Positions 63,688-64,000 of a stretch of 64,000 nucleotides of DNA are shown here, piece by piece; within the stretch, counting starts at the first letter, position 1, and each line of letters begins with the position of its first letter. Location: contig NC_066587.1 in NCBI RefSeq assembly GCF_905475345.1, positions 2,105,570 to 2,169,569 on the forward strand, read 5' to 3'. The position numbers and the translations under genes were made by a program. The notes under the pieces were generated by a model. That model was not told the DNA's origin. It ran no database searches and worked only from the letters and a program-made list of their open reading frames with translations. The stretch is from Vespula vulgaris (lineage: Eukaryota > Arthropoda > Insecta > Hymenoptera > Vespidae).

Positions 63688-63820
63688 GTAAGTAGAATTT
63701 ATTCTACATGTATGTATGTATTTTGTAATATAATCGTTCGTCTCGAGAGTCGTGGGAATTAGGAAATGAAAGGAAGGGGAAAAAAGAAAAAAGAAAAATA
63801 AAAGATAAATTTATGTTCAC

Positions 63821-63862
<42 letters not shown>

Positions 63863-64000
63863 ACGTAAGTACATAGTTCGCGACGACGAAAAGCCGAGCA
63901 AGCGATATTCCCGTAAAACCGGTTTTTAGATCCGTTAAACTCTTCTTAGCTTGTCTATATTCTCACGATTCGATAGTTTTATCGTATCACCTTGAAAAAA
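63688..64000. other. Right edge of window, intron-like
   Basis: Follows the candidate coding exon. It contains a (GAT)n triplet run at 63820-63862 and otherwise nothing I can identify. Confidence 0.5.
63820..63862. repeat. (GAT)n microsatellite
   Basis: About 14 GAT units. Confidence 0.95.

Noticed and set aside
1..64000. tRNA, rRNA or viral genes
   Set aside because: I found no cloverleaf-like tRNA with A and B boxes, no rRNA, and no viral or retroelement reading frame; a covariance-model scan would be needed to exclude small RNAs.

Overview
This window is a gene-dense piece of an animal nuclear chromosome, almost certainly an insect and most likely a hymenopteran. The reasons are: very AT-rich DNA with many (TA)n, (CT)n and (GA)n microsatellites; genes cut by many short GT-AG introns; and a gene set that includes an insect-type Lachesin, a ZAD zinc-finger protein and RhoL. 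No species can be named from the sequence alone. Nothing suggests bacteria, plasmid, virus or horizontal transfer.

Layout, left to right: nuclear cap-binding protein CBP20 (+, 1300-1953); RhoL-type small GTPase (-, 3114-4062); nuclear transport factor NTF2 with two alternative last exons (+, 7194-9838); 4-hydroxyphenylpyruvate dioxygenase (-, 10567-12980); an unrecognised two-helix membrane protein with PPxY-type tail motifs (-, 14394-15450); a 1266-residue ZAD/C2H2 zinc-finger protein (+, 16595-21058); TMEM209 (-, 22909-25154); LENG8, a SAC3/GANP-family protein (+, 25793-29650); PKA type I regulatory subunit (-, 31670-36593); an SLC17/sialin-like transporter (-, 37743-40437); the autophagy protease ATG4 (+, 42676-44464); phosphatase PPM1L (-, 46703-49016); SAMTOR, the SAM sensor upstream of TORC1 (+, 49428-50677); Lachesin (+, 51354-53176 or 53232). 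From about 56.6 kb to the right edge there is no recognisable protein-coding body. That stretch has CpG-rich, purine/pyrimidine-rich DNA, several diverged repeats and one candidate 5' coding exon of a gene continuing past the window (63603-63687).

The genes are individual eukaryotic transcription units, not an operon. Several lie head-to-head with short shared upstream regions (TMEM209/LENG8, 638 bp; PPM1L/SAMTOR, 411 bp; transporter/ATG4, 2.2 kb). RNA handling (CBP20, LENG8), nuclear pore and transport (NTF2, TMEM209) and nutrient or lysosome functions (SAMTOR, ATG4, sialin-like transporter) recur, but neighbourhood alone does not prove shared function.

I rebuilt exon structures by reading splice sites and checking that exon phases sum to an open frame; every main CDS listed closes in frame. 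I did not find a novel multi-gene system. The most interesting points are: a candidate second promoter and exon giving a dimerisation-domain-less PKA regulatory subunit; the paired NTF2 last exons; tandem in-frame donors in SAMTOR; CACGTG elements between a lysosomal-type transporter and ATG4; an unrecognised PPxY membrane protein; and several unnamed repeat families with inverted ends.
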